This document shows positions 10,901 through 25,900 of a stretch of DNA of 64,000 bases, one piece after another. Source of the stretch: Opisthocomus hoazin. Lineage: Eukaryota > Chordata > Aves > Opisthocomiformes > Opisthocomidae. The stretch's first letter is position 1. Each line of letters starts with the position of its first letter. Under the pieces are notes generated by a model. That model was not told the origin of the DNA. It was given only the letters and a program-made list of their open reading frames with translations, and ran no database searches. The stretch covers positions 18,003,001 to 18,067,000 of the forward strand of contig NC_134427.1 in the NCBI RefSeq assembly GCF_030867145.1. Reading direction: 5' to 3'. Position numbers and translations under genes: made by a program.

Positions 10901-13900
10901 TGCGACCCATATTGTCATACTGGATGGTCATCCAGTAAGCGATAGACTTGAGAATTTCATATTGTACTTCAATCACCTGACCGTTGGCACTAAAAATTTT
11001 GGTGTGTTTCATCACAGTGGTGGTTATAACTTGGTTTAAATCATAATTAATTACGCTGAATTTTCCAAATTGTTCAGTCCTGCCAGAAACATCGACGTAA
11101 CGGTACAGATCTATGGGAAGAGGCGTCTCGTTTATCATGGCCTGCATGCTCGTGACACGGAAGTTGTTATAGCTGTAGTCAAACCTGGCGTTTACAAGCC
11201 CTTCTTCACTAAATCTGAAAATTTGGCGACCAATAAGCGGACCTGTCCAAGACAAACAGGGGAAAGAGGAAAAGCAAGAAAAATAATGAATTAAGTCCAC
11301 AGTATACTTATCCTACAGATCTAGCATATACAGGCAACGAACTCAAATACACCCTTAAACCTCATTGCTACTTGCCTGTCTCAGAAAATACCATTAACTA
11401 AGAACATGCTAGATTATTCTCTCGCAAACCTTTATTAACGCTTGCTTTACAAAATATATTTTATTAACATTTGCTTAAATGAATGCTGTTTTATTAATAA
11501 TTATGATTTCTATTTACTTACAAGATAATTCTAAACTAAATTTATTTTACTTGGTGATTTCCTTCCTCATATAAACAGTCTTTTTGAATTTATGCTATAT
11601 TATGGTGTAAACAGGGAAACTTGAAAATACAAACAATAAAACAACTTGATTTAGTATTTAGCAAATATCCACACAGTGGAATAAAAACAATCAAACATTA
11701 TAAGAGCTATTCCATACCACGCAATAAAAACTCTATTTCAATTGGGACAGCTATATATGCCTATGGACACAGACACAGAGATATACACACATATTTTTCT
11801 CTTGAAACATAAAATATAAGAACTTGTAGACATAAAAATAATGGAATTTCATGCCAGGTAAGTGCAGGATCAGGGCCAAAAACTTCAGCAAAGTAGTCAC
11901 AGTTACACAAACCTGTTTGCCTGTATCTGATGGTACAGATGAACCCATCATGCATTAAATGTATTGTTTTAATAACCCCAGAAGACTCCTCGTAGGTGAA
12001 CGTGACTTGAGTAGTATCGTAAAGAATCTCGGAAAGTCGGGATTGTTTGGTGTATTTGTAAAGCACCCTGCGGCCTGTCCCAGGATATAACGTTTGCAGA
12101 AGCCGTCCGTCTCTGGTGACGTCCTGGATGAAGGCCGCGTGGCTGTCCGGCGGGGTATAGATGTTGCGGTAGTACCCGACGGACAGCATGGTTTGCAAGG
12201 CGTGGCGCACCATGCTGGGCATGGTGACCGACAGCAGGTAGTCGGACTGGTCGTACTCAAAGATGTAGCGGCGCTGGCTGTGCAACAGGAGCATCACGGA
12301 CTGCAACCAAACAGGAATGGCAGTGTAAGTGGCTGCTCAAGCAAATGATTATTCACCTAGTGAGCGCCTGAAGGTTAAGCAAATGCTGAAACAACCATCC
12401 ACTCTTCTAAGTTTGCTCTTGTACAACTCCAGGTGAAGCTTTCAGCTCCAGGAGATGTGGCCAGCGAGGTGGTACAAAACAGGAGGAGAATAATAAGTCT
12501 GGAGGTAATCATCTCCAAACTGGAAGGCAGATGTGGCTCTCGGTAGCATTTCAGCCTCATGCTGACTTGCTACATTGCTTTGCAGTATTTTGGGCATCCT
12601 CCCAGGAAGCAAAAACAGAGGGAACCTCTTCCTCACACACAGCCAGAGCATCGGCACCAGCAGGTGTTGCCAGGCGAGGTGGAAAGGGGAGACCTACAGT
12701 GGTGTGTACAAGTTGTTTAGCTTTTATTGGCACTCTGGGTATCTCTAGCATGGACCTACCCCTTCTCCTGTATGTGTTCTGTTAAACGCATGTTGCCTCA
12801 GAGGTGACAGTATCTCCACGCTTACAGATGGATGAAAATAGTCTGCAGGTTCTGCGGTACTTCTGTCTCTGGTTTTTAACATTTTCCAAGAATACAATTT
12901 CTACACAGGCACTTGGTATTTGCCCTGTGTTGGTTAATTGTGGCTGGCCATTGAGATCTGGCTGGTTTATTTGGCAGATGAATGTGCAAGCATGGCAGAC
13001 ATTTTTCTGTGCAAATTTAAAGTTTGGGTTCTGCAAACCTTTTCACCAGTCGTGCAAAATCACAGTGTCACAGAGTACCAGCCCACTGGTGAAGAGTCAC
13101 TGTTGAAACAAGCGTAATGAACACAGGGGGTGAAAATGCGTGTGGGAACTTTGTAGCCTTTCCCTCGCTCCAGTAAGGGCTTGGCTGGACCAGAGCACTG
13201 CGCATCCTCACCTCACTGTCTGCGACGAGACGGAGCGCTAGCACTGCACAGTTCTCAGCTCACAGCCCAAACCTACCAGGCGCATAAGCAAATTTGTCAG
13301 GCTTCTGCACGACTGAGACACTACGCAAAACAAAGTCTTATGAGGAACAGTGCGACTGCTTTTTCATAGAGCACGGGGGAAAGAAATTGGAAAAAAAGGC
13401 GCTTTTTTCCTCAAAGCTCAAAAACCTTCTCTGGGAAGAAAACACTGAGAGCTCAGCCCTGCAATGTGTTAAATAACATTGGCCCTGAGCCACTTTCCTC
13501 TGACAAATAACCTAAGTGCTTATTCAAAGGATCAAATATAGGCTACGCCTTGGCCACCCTCTCTGCACCCCCCGCCCTCCCAAGATGTATTTCTTCCTGC
13601 CCTTGGCGAAAGGCATCTGTCACCTGCACACGAGCCAGAGAGCACCAACACAAGCCGCTCGCCAGTTACCCGCTGCCAACTAGTGATGGCAGACCTTTAC
13701 ACCGAGGTTTTTCTGATCGCTTTATTGCTGGTCTGCCAGGCATTTTGAACATGCACAGTGTTTATTTTGTTTTCACCTTCAATGAGGAGTCCCCAGTCTG
13801 CAGTAAACTACTGGCTGAACTCTCTCCTAGCACCGATGTGACGCCTCTCTCTATATTCTGCTCCCGGGCCTGTTTTTAAGCTGTCTGCCATTGACAGAGT

Positions 13901-16900
13901 ATGAATAACAAGATCAGAAACATCTCTAATATAACTTTAGGGCCCCTGTGTGCCATTTTTACAGCACTTTGTGGCTTTTCCACTTCTGTCCAGGATAGTA
14001 AAAGGACAGACAGTACAAGGGTTGGAGACTTAGTATTCTCTCTAGCCTATTAGAGGATATCATAAAGAGAAAAAAAACCTCACTCCCAATTCATCGTAAT
14101 AATATTACAATAGATTTTTCAACTCTGTGCACAAATTGGGTTCTAATTGTTTTAAAGGATTTCAGAGGGTAGCTCATAAAACATCCAAAAAGCTGTCACT
14201 TTACAAAAGCAACCAGAGCCTGGTCAACCACGAAATGATTGGTGCTGCACGGTGTACGAAGACAAACAGGCAGTGGCAATCACTTGGAGCCCTGCTGGGA
14301 ATGCACCGAAATGCTGAGCATCACCACTAGATGTCATTTCTGGCCACCATACACAGGCAGCCGCTCATCGCTCTGGTGTGGTGGCAAACGGCAGGATTTC
14401 GAAAGCAAGCTTGGAGTATTCAGGAGGTTTTATAACATCATTAACGAATTCAGACAAGTCACCAGAACAAGAGGAACTGAATCTGATCGGTAAAAATTAT
14501 TTACAGTGCCACTATCATAGCACTTCTTAAAACCTGAATGACTGGGGCTAATTTTGGAAGGGCAGAGATTTTTGAAGATGTGCAATTAACACCTCAAGTG
14601 CTAAAAAATGAAGAATTAAATAACTATGAATTGGAAGGGAATTATATAATTGATGTTTTGATAAAAGGAATCATTGGGTCTTAGGCGGTTTCAGGCAACC
14701 TTTAGCAATCATTACATAATTAACACAATGAGTTATTGACTTTAATGGACCCACAAAATAATATCCTCATATCTAATTTTGACAGCAAATTAATCTTTGT
14801 CATAAGGAAAAAACAGGAATGAAAGCACATTAAATAGCTGGAAGATTATGTCCATGGTGTGTATGACTTTCAATAATTTTAATCACAAGTTTCAGCATAA
14901 CCCAAGCCTGCTGCTACCTGAATTGGTAATCTTTTGCCATCTGCTTCTACAAGGTCAGGATTTAGCTACTTTTGAAGAATACCAGAGTAACAGTTTTAAG
15001 TTATGTGATTTATTTATAAGCTCATCGTCAACTAAGAACAAAGTGGTTTGTAAAGATAAGCAGCATATGTTTTTCCAAAATTACGGTCCATTAGGCCCAA
15101 AGAAAAAAGAAAAGACTCCTCCAAAAAGCACATTGCCCATAGATTTGAAAGCTGTACTGAACGCCTGTTTACTTGCAATTTGCAGAAGAGTGCACAGACA
15201 AAAGAGGCCCTGACAAATTTATCTGAACCAAACTTCTGAAGCTTCTCGGGTTTGCCAATCTTGTTAACAAGTGCAAGAACCGTACTGCATGCAGACTAGT
15301 AAGGAATCACTTTTTAATGCGCTCTCCAGTCTCAATCGCTTTTTTTTCACTGGGTTAGGTTTAAGTTTTTTGAGGATCAGGCTTAAAGACGTTCAAAGTA
15401 AGTACAGAAAAGTTTATCTTAAAAGTACACATTTGGAACTTTAAATATATAAACATAACTTCAAAGGGACTGGATTTCCTGCATGTAATACCCCCTATTA
15501 GTTTTACCTCACCTGCCCCCTCCTAGCCTTTCCCTGTGGTTAACAGGTTCAGAGAAAATGTTCTGCAAACTCAGGATATGTTGGATAGTCCAAGATGTTG
15601 CTATTTTAAAAAAAAAAAGTTTTAAAGGACACTGTTTGAATACAATTTCACACTAAGTTCTGAAAGCTTTAAAAATACAGATTGGCTTTTTGGTTTTGAT
15701 GACACCATATGAGATGCTTCTACAGATGAGTGAGATGCTGTTCTTCCTTCATCTGTGCACCCCCTATTCCCCCATCTTGTGACCATTACCTACAGACGTA
15801 AATGAAAATTATGATACTCAGGCAATTTAGACACAAAGCCGCTATAAAAGCAGAGCAATAACTCATTTCATATTAATATTTTCGCCCCCAAATAGCCCTC
15901 ATAAATACTGAAACTATCTTTCTCCTCACGGGATCAATCCCTTTTTTACACAGCAGCACTGAGTACGTGAAAGCTTGTGCTCACTGCCTCATAATTTTGG
16001 CTTAAAAGAACAGTGTTCGTGGAGAGGAAACCGTTCCTTTACAGTGAGTGTTCTATTTTTGACTATGTTACACAGAGTGACAACATATTTTTCAGCAGTG
16101 AGTGTCCTTTGTTCACTTGAACTTGGACTGAGACCAGGAAGTCATTTCTACTTACCAATTAAACAAATCTGAGGTGCTAATAACTTTCTTCAGAAGTAAG
16201 CTACGGCAGGTTTGACCTGGTGACACGTAGGTCTAAGCATGCCGAGAGACATTTTTATTATGTAATTCTATGCATTTTCTGTTTAAAAAGTCTTAAATAC
16301 TCTTGAAAGAGATAGCATTATAACATAGTTCAGAATATAATATCTGTATCAGAAGAAATATTTTTTGCCTTGGTACAACAATCCACTTTTTCTATGATTT
16401 ACCTTTTCTAAATATGTGTAACTCCATATTTTGCCATCTGCCCATGTTCTGGAAATTATGTTCCCACTTGGATCATACTCCATCTTCTCAGTCCAGGTTC
16501 CTCTTTGGATATAGGTGACTAACCCAGAATGTGAGTAAGAAATATTGACCTCATTGTACTTGCTGATGGGCGACCATAAAATTGGGCGTCCTGTCTGGTC
16601 ATACATAATCCGAAGAGTGAATTTTCGATGATCATCATAAATCTTTCCTGTTCTGGTTACATGATCGAAATCTATGGAGAGCAGGTTTCTGTTGTGGGCC
16701 TAAACACAAAGATACAGTCAGGTAAGAAAACAACGCGGCTTAATTACACACAACACAAACATTTCCATGTCAGCTCTAACAGAAATGTGCAATGGTTTAA
16801 AATTATGATGGAGAAATTAAAGACAAAAAGCCAGAAAAATATTCAGATGAGAAACTGGAGGACCAAGAAACAACATGCTGCCTGCATTCAGTGTTTCTGT

Positions 16901-19900
16901 ACTTTGCGTTACAGGATGCTTCCTATTTCCACGTGCTAAACCCTTAGCCCTGCTCTCACCTTTTCCTAAGTTTTTCTTCTTTCTGCTCAACTTTCACCTC
17001 TCGGTGGATGGGCGTTCTGATTTCAGCCAAAGATGTGTAGTTAAGCCCACAAATTAACAAAGATACCCTATCTCACACGCTCTCTCTTCAGCTCCGTTAA
17101 TGCTGACAGGTCAGCCACTGCGCTGGGTTAGCCCTCGCCAGGTCGCACACCGATGCTGCAAAGGGAGGAGTTGTGCTTGCAGCTCCCCGAAGACCCTGCT
17201 CACCAGCACCCTCACACTTCTTCACAAAACCACCCCAACCCCAGAGATCATGAAAGCCATCGCCAGCAGTGCCTGGTGCCAGCCATGTTCTTGCTGCGGC
17301 TCTCACCACTATGGGACCTGCAGCATTCATTAAACTTGCTGTGTCCCACAGACTAACAGAGCGACTGTGCTACGACCAGTTAACATTTATGGTCCAACAG
17401 GAAAATGCAGAGGGGCAGCCCACTTCTCAATTTGAAATAAAGTTCACAGCTGAGCCAGATTTACGAAGACAAAATATTTTTATCCAGCCCTTTCACCATC
17501 TACCTCCATACATCATTCAGTCACTGGGCAATCACTATTAAACTCCATTTAAATCAGAGATACAATTTAGGGAACCATAAGCCATTGTTCATTGACCTGT
17601 CTTTTTCAGATCAATGCTCAGTGTGCTCATTGTATTAATCTACTGCATTTTACCTAATCACTTGTATTAATCTATTCCAATTGATAAATTCCTTACAGCA
17701 GAGACGATGTCAGTGCAGGTGTTAGCACAGTGCACAGCACAGTGCTTGCTCCTCACCGAAACCCAGAGGCGTAGCCATAAAGTAAATGGTTAAGAATACC
17801 TGTTTAATAATTCAAGCTGGGATCATATGGTGGTAGTGATTAGCAAGAACATTTTTCTTCTTTCTCCTTTCTGTTTTTAGACACAAAATAATTTGAAAAA
17901 TCTAAAAGAAGCAGGTGTTCTTTTTTCAACTACCATTCCTGGGGTTTTATATACACACATGTCTAACTTTAATAGTGTTCATTTACAATAGCTGTAAAAT
18001 ACCTATATACCCCTGTAGACTGCTGTAACTATTACAATTTATGCTCTAATGATAGTTAGGGAGCCCAAGGAAAATGTGATGCTCAGTTCAACTATATTTG
18101 CTTGTATACAGTCTGATGGATAAAGTTTATAATAATATATTTTTTTGCAAACTTCTTGCAATTTCTGAAAACAAACCCTCTTGGTAGTAAAATAACTGAA
18201 AAGCAAGCAGGGGATATAGCCTGGCTCATATTCAGTTACTGTCTATGTAGACATTTAATGACCTTATCGCTATTATTATTGTTGTAGAATGCAGCTAGGA
18301 GAAAGGAAAGTCTTGAATACAAATTGTTTCCAATCTAAATTTCAGGGATGATACAACAAATAAAAATGAAAACCAAACAGAGGCAGAATTAGCAGCGAAG
18401 TGGATAGCAGCAGTATTTCGAAGTTCACAGAGTTAAAATACGGTTTGGGTGGATGCCACCACTTCCCTTATATTCCGCATTTTATGTCTCATTTGTGTCC
18501 TTTCTTACATTAGACTTTAGTTCAATTTAACACCCTTCTCAAGGCAAGACAAGAAGATATATGGGTAGCAGGCCTTATTTCAACATTGTCACTGGAAAGC
18601 TGATTTCAGCTCCCACTGGCTTCTTAAAAATGACTCCTCCAAGGTACATACAATGTAGGGAGGAGCCCGTGTGAGAGGCTGGAGCTCATGTGTTCTGTTA
18701 AAAGCCAGGGAAAACTGGTTTCTGAAAGCAATGTCAGGTCAGAATTTCAGCTGATGAAAACAGGGAGAAAATTCAGTTGATTTCAATAATAATGTTAGTA
18801 GTGCATAAAAAGATACCTTTAATACATATTTTTAAACATTCATGGACTCTACTTCCATTAGTTTTATAGCTAGAAATGTTGCAGTGTAAGCAATCATATA
18901 AATGTGCACTTCGCTTGACTTTCATTCTCAAACCTAAACTGTCTACGACGTGTAAATCAGATGAGATGATTGTACGATTTCCTTCTCTGTGTTTTGATTT
19001 GAGTCACTGTCAGCTGATACACACTGGCAGAGGATTTGGTCCTATCATTAGAACTTGCCGTAAGACTGGTAAATAAAGGGAGATCATTTGCTAAATGCAA
19101 TAATAAACATAGCTGTCAGAGCCTGTATCTGCAGGACTTGAATTGAGGTCAGTGAGTTACTTCCTTTTTCTGTTATTTAAAAAAAAAAAAAAAAAAAAGG
19201 CAAAATTAAGTAAGACTGGCCAAGCATTCAATTTTCAATTTTGTAGATATTCAGTTATGAAACCTGGACTGCATCCATTGCCAGGTTCCTCTAAGTTATG
19301 CAAAAGACAGGAGGGAACAGAGCTGCATTCTAATCAGAACATTACTATGCATCATGCTCATTGGTTTTAATAACAGCCTTTGCTTCATTTTCAGAAGTCA
19401 ATTAAAATAGCAGTTCAATTGATAAAAAAGAAGTCTTGCTAGATTAAGATTGATATTAAAATGCCTGATTGTACATAGATTTATTATTAATATAAAACGC
19501 ATACATGCCTATGGACTGTTTTATATACTTTCATGAAGTGCCAGGGCAGGGAGTTCTGCACTTAAAGGAAACCTGTGATTAATTCCTGTTTCCCACCTTG
19601 ATTTAGATACTGAGATAAAGTTAGATGCCTGCTCTAGCATTTCAGTTAACTTACTCACTTCTGCTCTGTTTCTAGCACAGGGAATTCGCACCATGCAAAA
19701 ACCCCACTTTTTGTAACACAGTGTTTACCGCATTATTTAGAACATGCTAACAGTGGCCTCTTTCCAAAACTGGAAAAAACATTAATAGCATGACATGCTT
19801 TCAAGATGGTTGCTAACTGCCATTAAGAATTAAAAATGTTAGGACCAGACAGAGAAGGCAAAGTTTTCTTCTTCTCAACTAGGTCATCCTTTACCTCATC

Positions 19901-22900
19901 CCCAGTTACCTGCCTTCTAATTTATACCTCTTAGCATTCAAAGCCGTTTGTTTCAATAACGGTATCAGGACTGATCTCCAAGTAACACCTTTAAACCTCA
20001 TTTCTATGCTTTTTTCTTTTTTCTCAGAAAACTCTTCCATTGTGCTGTTTTGCAGGCTCCTGCAAGTCTATTCATTTCCATTGAGAACTGGCCCAATCCC
20101 CAGAGCTTTTCTTTACATATATTTTCAAAGTTCAGCATAGTTCTTTCTGCCCTACATTGCAAGCTTTCTAACACACTTCCTATTATGCCAATCATGGCAT
20201 ATTAAGTGTTTAAAAACTTTCTTTTTAAAATATAGTTCACTAGAAGTTTTCAGAGGGTCTCACCAGAACCTCATCCAGCATAAAGGCTTCTAATGAGGTT
20301 AGATTTTTTTTCCCAGCAGCGCTCCAGGATCTGTCAACAGTAAGCGCTAAATCCCTGTCATTATTTGGTGTACTGCTTCAGACACACTACATGATGGTAC
20401 TTTTGCTCCTGCTGCCCTGCATATTTCCTTTAATCACCAAGGAAAGATAGCTGTGCCTGGGTAAATTCTGCTGCTCCTTTGCCGTCCTCATCTGCTGCAC
20501 TGCTCCAGCTCTTTCCACCTCCACTGACTCCCCATGCCATCAGCAGCCCATGCAAACTTCTCAGTCCTAAAGCCGAACTCCAGGACCTGTACATTTCACC
20601 TGTCCTCCAAAGTCCTTCCTACTGGCAGGAACAGTCCATCTGTCCCTTTCTCTTGTGTCTATTTACATGGTGTATCCTATGTGCGAGTATTTCTCCTCTT
20701 TTCCACTATCAAATCCTCATTTAATGTGCTATCCTACCAGGTTCCCTTCAGCCTTGCCCTGACAGCCCTCAGACAGATGGTCCTACAGTTCAGAACAGTG
20801 AAGGGAGGGGAAAACAGTGTAATACAGGCAGCTGACTTGTCCTTCTGAGCAGGCACGGACAATCCATAAATCCCCTTGGTCTTTGGTAGGTACAAAATGA
20901 CACAATTTACAGAAATAACAATGCAATGGTCAACTGCTGTGATGCTAGTGGATACTTTTGGAAGGACAGAGAATGTAAGACAGCAGCACATCAAAATCAT
21001 TCTTACACTTCACCTTCCATCCTCTCCCTGGATGAAGGAGGAGGAGGAGGAGTACATGAATGGTTCTATGCACCAACAGACTGACCCAGAGGCAGGTCTG
21101 TCTGCCGAGCTCTGGACAGCCTCAGTGTTGCAGTGTTTCAATGAACACTTTTTGCCTTCGGCCAGCATCCATTTAATCCTGACCAATTTGTGAGTTTCCT
21201 CCCTTTTTTGGCAGGCAATAATAAGGATCATGCAGAAGCAAGTGAAAATGAGTTAAAAGAACCTGCAATCAATTTCTACAACAGAAAATATAAACTGCAT
21301 AATAGGAAAACTGTGCAGGATGAAGTACTTCTATTAAAAATAACTGTCATGAACAACTTGGCCCTGGCAATGTAAGTAGAATAGACGACTGCCTACATCT
21401 TTTCCGTTAAAGGTTTTATCATGTAAGATCTTTAAAGAAAAATGTGCCATACAGTTATTTAAACACAAAATCACACAAAAATCAATTGATTAGACAATGC
21501 GAGCCACGGAGGCCGTAGTTGCGATCCTGCTATCTTAACATGTTTGCCACTGTAGTAAGTTCAGTTGCCTCCCTAGACAGGGCTATGAGGACTCACACTA
21601 TGATAGAGAGGAGGCAGGCAGAAGATGGGCAAGAAAAACTAAACGAAGCTTTCCCCCACTTGCAAGATCCTAATAAAGTAACCGTGACTGTCAACTCTGA
21701 AAGATTTCCTTTCAAACAGGTGTTTCACATGCAGTGGCCACTCTGGCCAGATCATCCAAGCCTTGTGTTTTTGATTTATCAGAGCAGTTGAAAACCAAAC
21801 AGATGATACACTTCAAAAAAATATATAGTATAGCGTCTCCTAATCAGAAGACAATCCAGAGCTCTTAATAACCATCTCTGTATCTTCAGAGCTAACAGAT
21901 GTACCTTCAGATATAATACCTACCCAGAAAGGTTGTAGTTAATAATGCAATATTTTTAAGGCCAAAATTCCCAGTCATACTACTGGTACAGATTTTTTAA
22001 GGGGTATTCATGTCAAAACCAGAACTGACTGCATAAAAAACCTGTTCTGCAAGGTAGCAGTCTCTTTGAGCCTTAGTGTTACCTAATTAAATGCTGAATG
22101 TTGACCATCTGTCATTGTAATCTGTGAGTTCTCCTCACAGATAAATATAAACCATCGATGCAGGGTTAAAGTAATTCTTTATTAGAGCCATAGTGTAATC
22201 CACCCAGAGGGAGTGAGGGGGGTTTGTAAGCCTGTGGTAGAGTGCAGAATACACAGCCTGTCTGGAGACACAGGGAGGCTCTACATCGCTCTGGCTAACA
22301 GGAAATACACTGGCCAGGACACCCAAGGTGTGCCCTGAGAGACCCTCTGCCCCTGGCACAGGCTGGCACCTGCTATTGCCCCCAGAAGAAAGAGGGTCGA
22401 TAAACCTGAGAGAGGCAGAAGCAGAATGTGGCTCCAACTCTGCTGCTGTGCCAGAGCAACTACGCATCGTTCTTTGCTCACAGCTTCTTCCAAAGCTGTA
22501 ATTAAGTTCTTAGTTGAAAAAGAAGAGGAAGGAAAAAAGTAATTATGTCTTTGGGTCAAGTCTCACAACCAAATCAAACAGAGACCAAACAGCCCTGTGA
22601 CTGTCAGAGGAGTTTGGTTTTGAAATTCATGGCTGGAGCCCACCATTGATACAAAATTTCCATTGCTCTCCTTACAAAGCAGAACATTTCAACATGATTT
22701 TAGTTCAATGGCTTTCAAAGGAAACACTGCACTTTACACAAGAGGAAGCCTTACCCTTAGCCTTCTTTCAAACGTGGAGATATTGCCTTTGGTCTGCTCC
22801 CTCCTTTGCCTCCATTCAATGAGATTTGAGTTATGCTCTCCAGGAAGGGAGATATTGCACTTCCCTAAAGTGGGGCTGACAACGCCTGCTAGAATATGAG

Positions 22901-25900
22901 GCTCCGTGTTAAGTGTAATTTCCATTCCACTGGCAAAGGTGACTCTCAGAGACCCATCTGGGCTGACCCGGTAGATATTCTGCGTGTTATCTGTCAAAAA
23001 ACAACCAAAAACAGGGAAGAGAGAAAAGTTCAGATCTCCAGATTTACGAAGCAAATGTCAGGTGCAGTAGGGCTTTGTTTGTCCCGAGGTTACAGACAGC
23101 TGAACATACACCAGCTGAAGTGTGATTTTTGCAACCTTTAACCTCCAAGCCTTCCCATGTCTGAAGATCTTTTTATTACATTTGGCCAGATGATTTCCAT
23201 TGTGAAGGTTTCCTGCAGCAGGAATAAAGAGTTTTTGCTTTCAGCTTGAATGTATGTAAGCCCATGGGCTGGGTTTTGAGCACTGATACTGTGATGATTT
23301 TAGTCCATTGGGATCTGTTAACAGTAATGTACTGCTTGAAAGACCGCAATGAGTATCTGAGGTCAAGCATGAAAGCTGCTTTCAAAATGTCTAGGATGAT
23401 GGCCAGTCCCCCATTCTGTCCCTCTTCCCTGTATCACCGTACTAAAACATCCTCTTCTTCCCCATCAGCAGCAGGACCCTGGAGTAGAGGCACAGTGGCG
23501 GTCAGCCACGAGCCTGAAGCCTCGGGCAAGAGACCCATGGGGAAGTGGTTGTCGGCAGAAAAATGAAGGGGTCAGCAACAGTGGCACAGCCAGCAGCTCT
23601 GGAGGCTCAGGACTGGGCCGCAGAGGGCCGCAGAGTACAGCTGGGATGACCCAGAACCGCCTTCTCACCCTCCCCAAAACTGCCAGAAGCCCGCGCAGGG
23701 TCCAGAGCAGGTCTCCACTGAGAGGATGCAAAGCCATACAGCCACTGCATGCTCCCCTTCTGCGGCCTGGACACTGTAACCCCTCCGCTGCAGGCAGGGC
23801 TGTGCCACATCGCCTTGCATTTGGTCAGGCTAGCGATACGCACGCAGGGGGCTACTGCGGCTCAGCTGCCAGGGAGCAACTCCATCACGAGCCCGAATGT
23901 TTGGTGCTACGAGACAAAGTGAACGTCTCACCCTTAAAATGTACTTGAATTCATACCAGCTAGGGATGATGAAAAGCATCCTTTTTTTTTAAGCTGCTCC
24001 ACAAAGAAGTAACTGGTCCAGCTCTTGAGCTGTGAGTATGTGGAAAATAGTTGGGTATGTCAGAAAGTGAAGATAATAGGCATTACATTAAAAAAGCCTT
24101 TGTGACTCAGATGTAAGAGTACCCCGTCTGACTGGTGGTTCACAGGATGCCTCGTGATAGTTTCACAGAGACATGGAAATATGCAAATTATATGCATTCA
24201 TAAATGTGACAGGTATAATAATAACCACAGCTGTTTGTTTCTGGCACTGCCCATAGTGCGCTAGCACTTTCCTGAGACAGAATTTGATAACATACCAACT
24301 TTGACAAGTTTCAGATTTAAGGACAGACATACAATCAAGCAGCCAGTAAATGATGCAGAGAGCAGATGGGGTCCCTTGGACAAAGCCTAGCAGGCGATAC
24401 AACAATATAATCTAATTACTTCCATTTATCAGTGCTGTCTCTGCAATGCAATAGTGAAGAAGAGCGTCTTGTGAGGTGAGCTCTTCCCATTTTTTTCTTG
24501 CAGATCAAAAGTAGAGAGGAAGAAAAGTTGTGTGATTTGCTCAGAGATACAAAGCTTTTCTATAGCAGACCTGGATGGAAATCAGAGAGCTACCTCCCAG
24601 CACCAGCTCTCTCAAAGCCTGAACAATCCATTGACAACAAAAAAAATCAACAAGGAGAAAAAAAAACAGATCAAATGAACTATACAAAACCAGAAATTTG
24701 GTGATGAATCTGCAAAATCTGGAGGAGGACACTGGCGCAATGCCATTAGGCAGAGAGTAAATTAGTCTTGGGAGATATGATATTGCCAGGGAAATATTGT
24801 GGTGTCTACAGCGGCTGAGTCAAAATCTCATCCCCAAGGCACTCACCAGCTCAGCGTACTATAGGGCAGTCTAAGTCCTTCAGATACTGGAGGAGAAAGT
24901 AGCATGTAAAGCCTGGAGACACTGGAGATTTCAATAACTAGAATCTATCCATGGGATGCTTCCAGGAGGAAAAGAAATCACTTGTGACTTGTTTCTAATT
25001 GGTACCTCAGGAGAATTAAAAGTAGTATCTAGCTATTTGTACTGAAGCAAGGAAGAAACAAATGAACTAATTCTAATGTCTTTTTTTGGCAAACAGTTAA
25101 GAATGCAATAATGTCTAGGGTTTGAAACGTAATGACTAGTGAAGAAATAACAGAAATGCTTTAATTACCTTGCTTTAATGTATATATTGTAGAGGTAGCT
25201 GAGAAGTTTGTGGCTATGATCACATTCTCTCTGTTCGAAGTATCAAGTTCCACTCGCGTCAGTTTTTCAACATCGCTGTGAAAACTGCTGACTTCCCCGG
25301 TCGGGAAGGTCGCGTTGGTCAGATGGCCATCAGAGTCATACCTGCAAGACATGATGTTAAAGAGCCACTGAAAATACATCACTATTGCCTTGTAGAGACT
25401 CCTAAAAGAAAAAAAAAAAAAAAAAGGAAAAACGTAAGAAGCATTTTCAAGACCGTGCAATAAATAAAAAGGTAAGAACTGGTCCATTTATTCACTCAAA
25501 ATGCATTCATTCCCTAATCTGAATTCCTGCTTAGACTCTTTTTTTCAGTGGTGCCGGATAAAATACCACTGGGAACAGTATGAGATGCTCCCTGCAGCCC
25601 TCAGCCCCTGCCAGAGGCTCCGGCGTTGCGCAGCCGGCCGGGGTTCGCCCGCTGGGGTGCGGTGGAGGAGCGTGACCGCTGGAGGTCACTCGGCCTCCAG
25701 GCAACCCGCGCACCCCAAAACCGCCTCTTCTTACCCACAAGTTTAAATAAAACCGATTCTTCGATCCTGCAACACTCAAACCCTGCCTTTTGTTGCTGAT
25801 GTGTGAAGTACATAATATGAATGGTGAACTTCAAAAGAGGGCCTAAAGCGTAACAATAGCGATAAAATTAGATTGAAATCTGAAGCGATTAAGTTGCCTA

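Noticed and set aside
10557..11039. Plus-strand open frame of 160 codons
   Set aside because: It lies wholly inside TENM1 exon I on the opposite strand. Conserved minus-strand codons explain it, and the product resembles nothing known.
12094..12348. Plus-strand open frame of 84 codons
   Set aside because: Antisense shadow of the GC-rich part of exon H.
19143..19370. A20 run as the tail of a processed pseudogene or SINE
   Set aside because: No gene-like, tRNA-like or LINE-like sequence precedes it, and no target-site duplication was seen.
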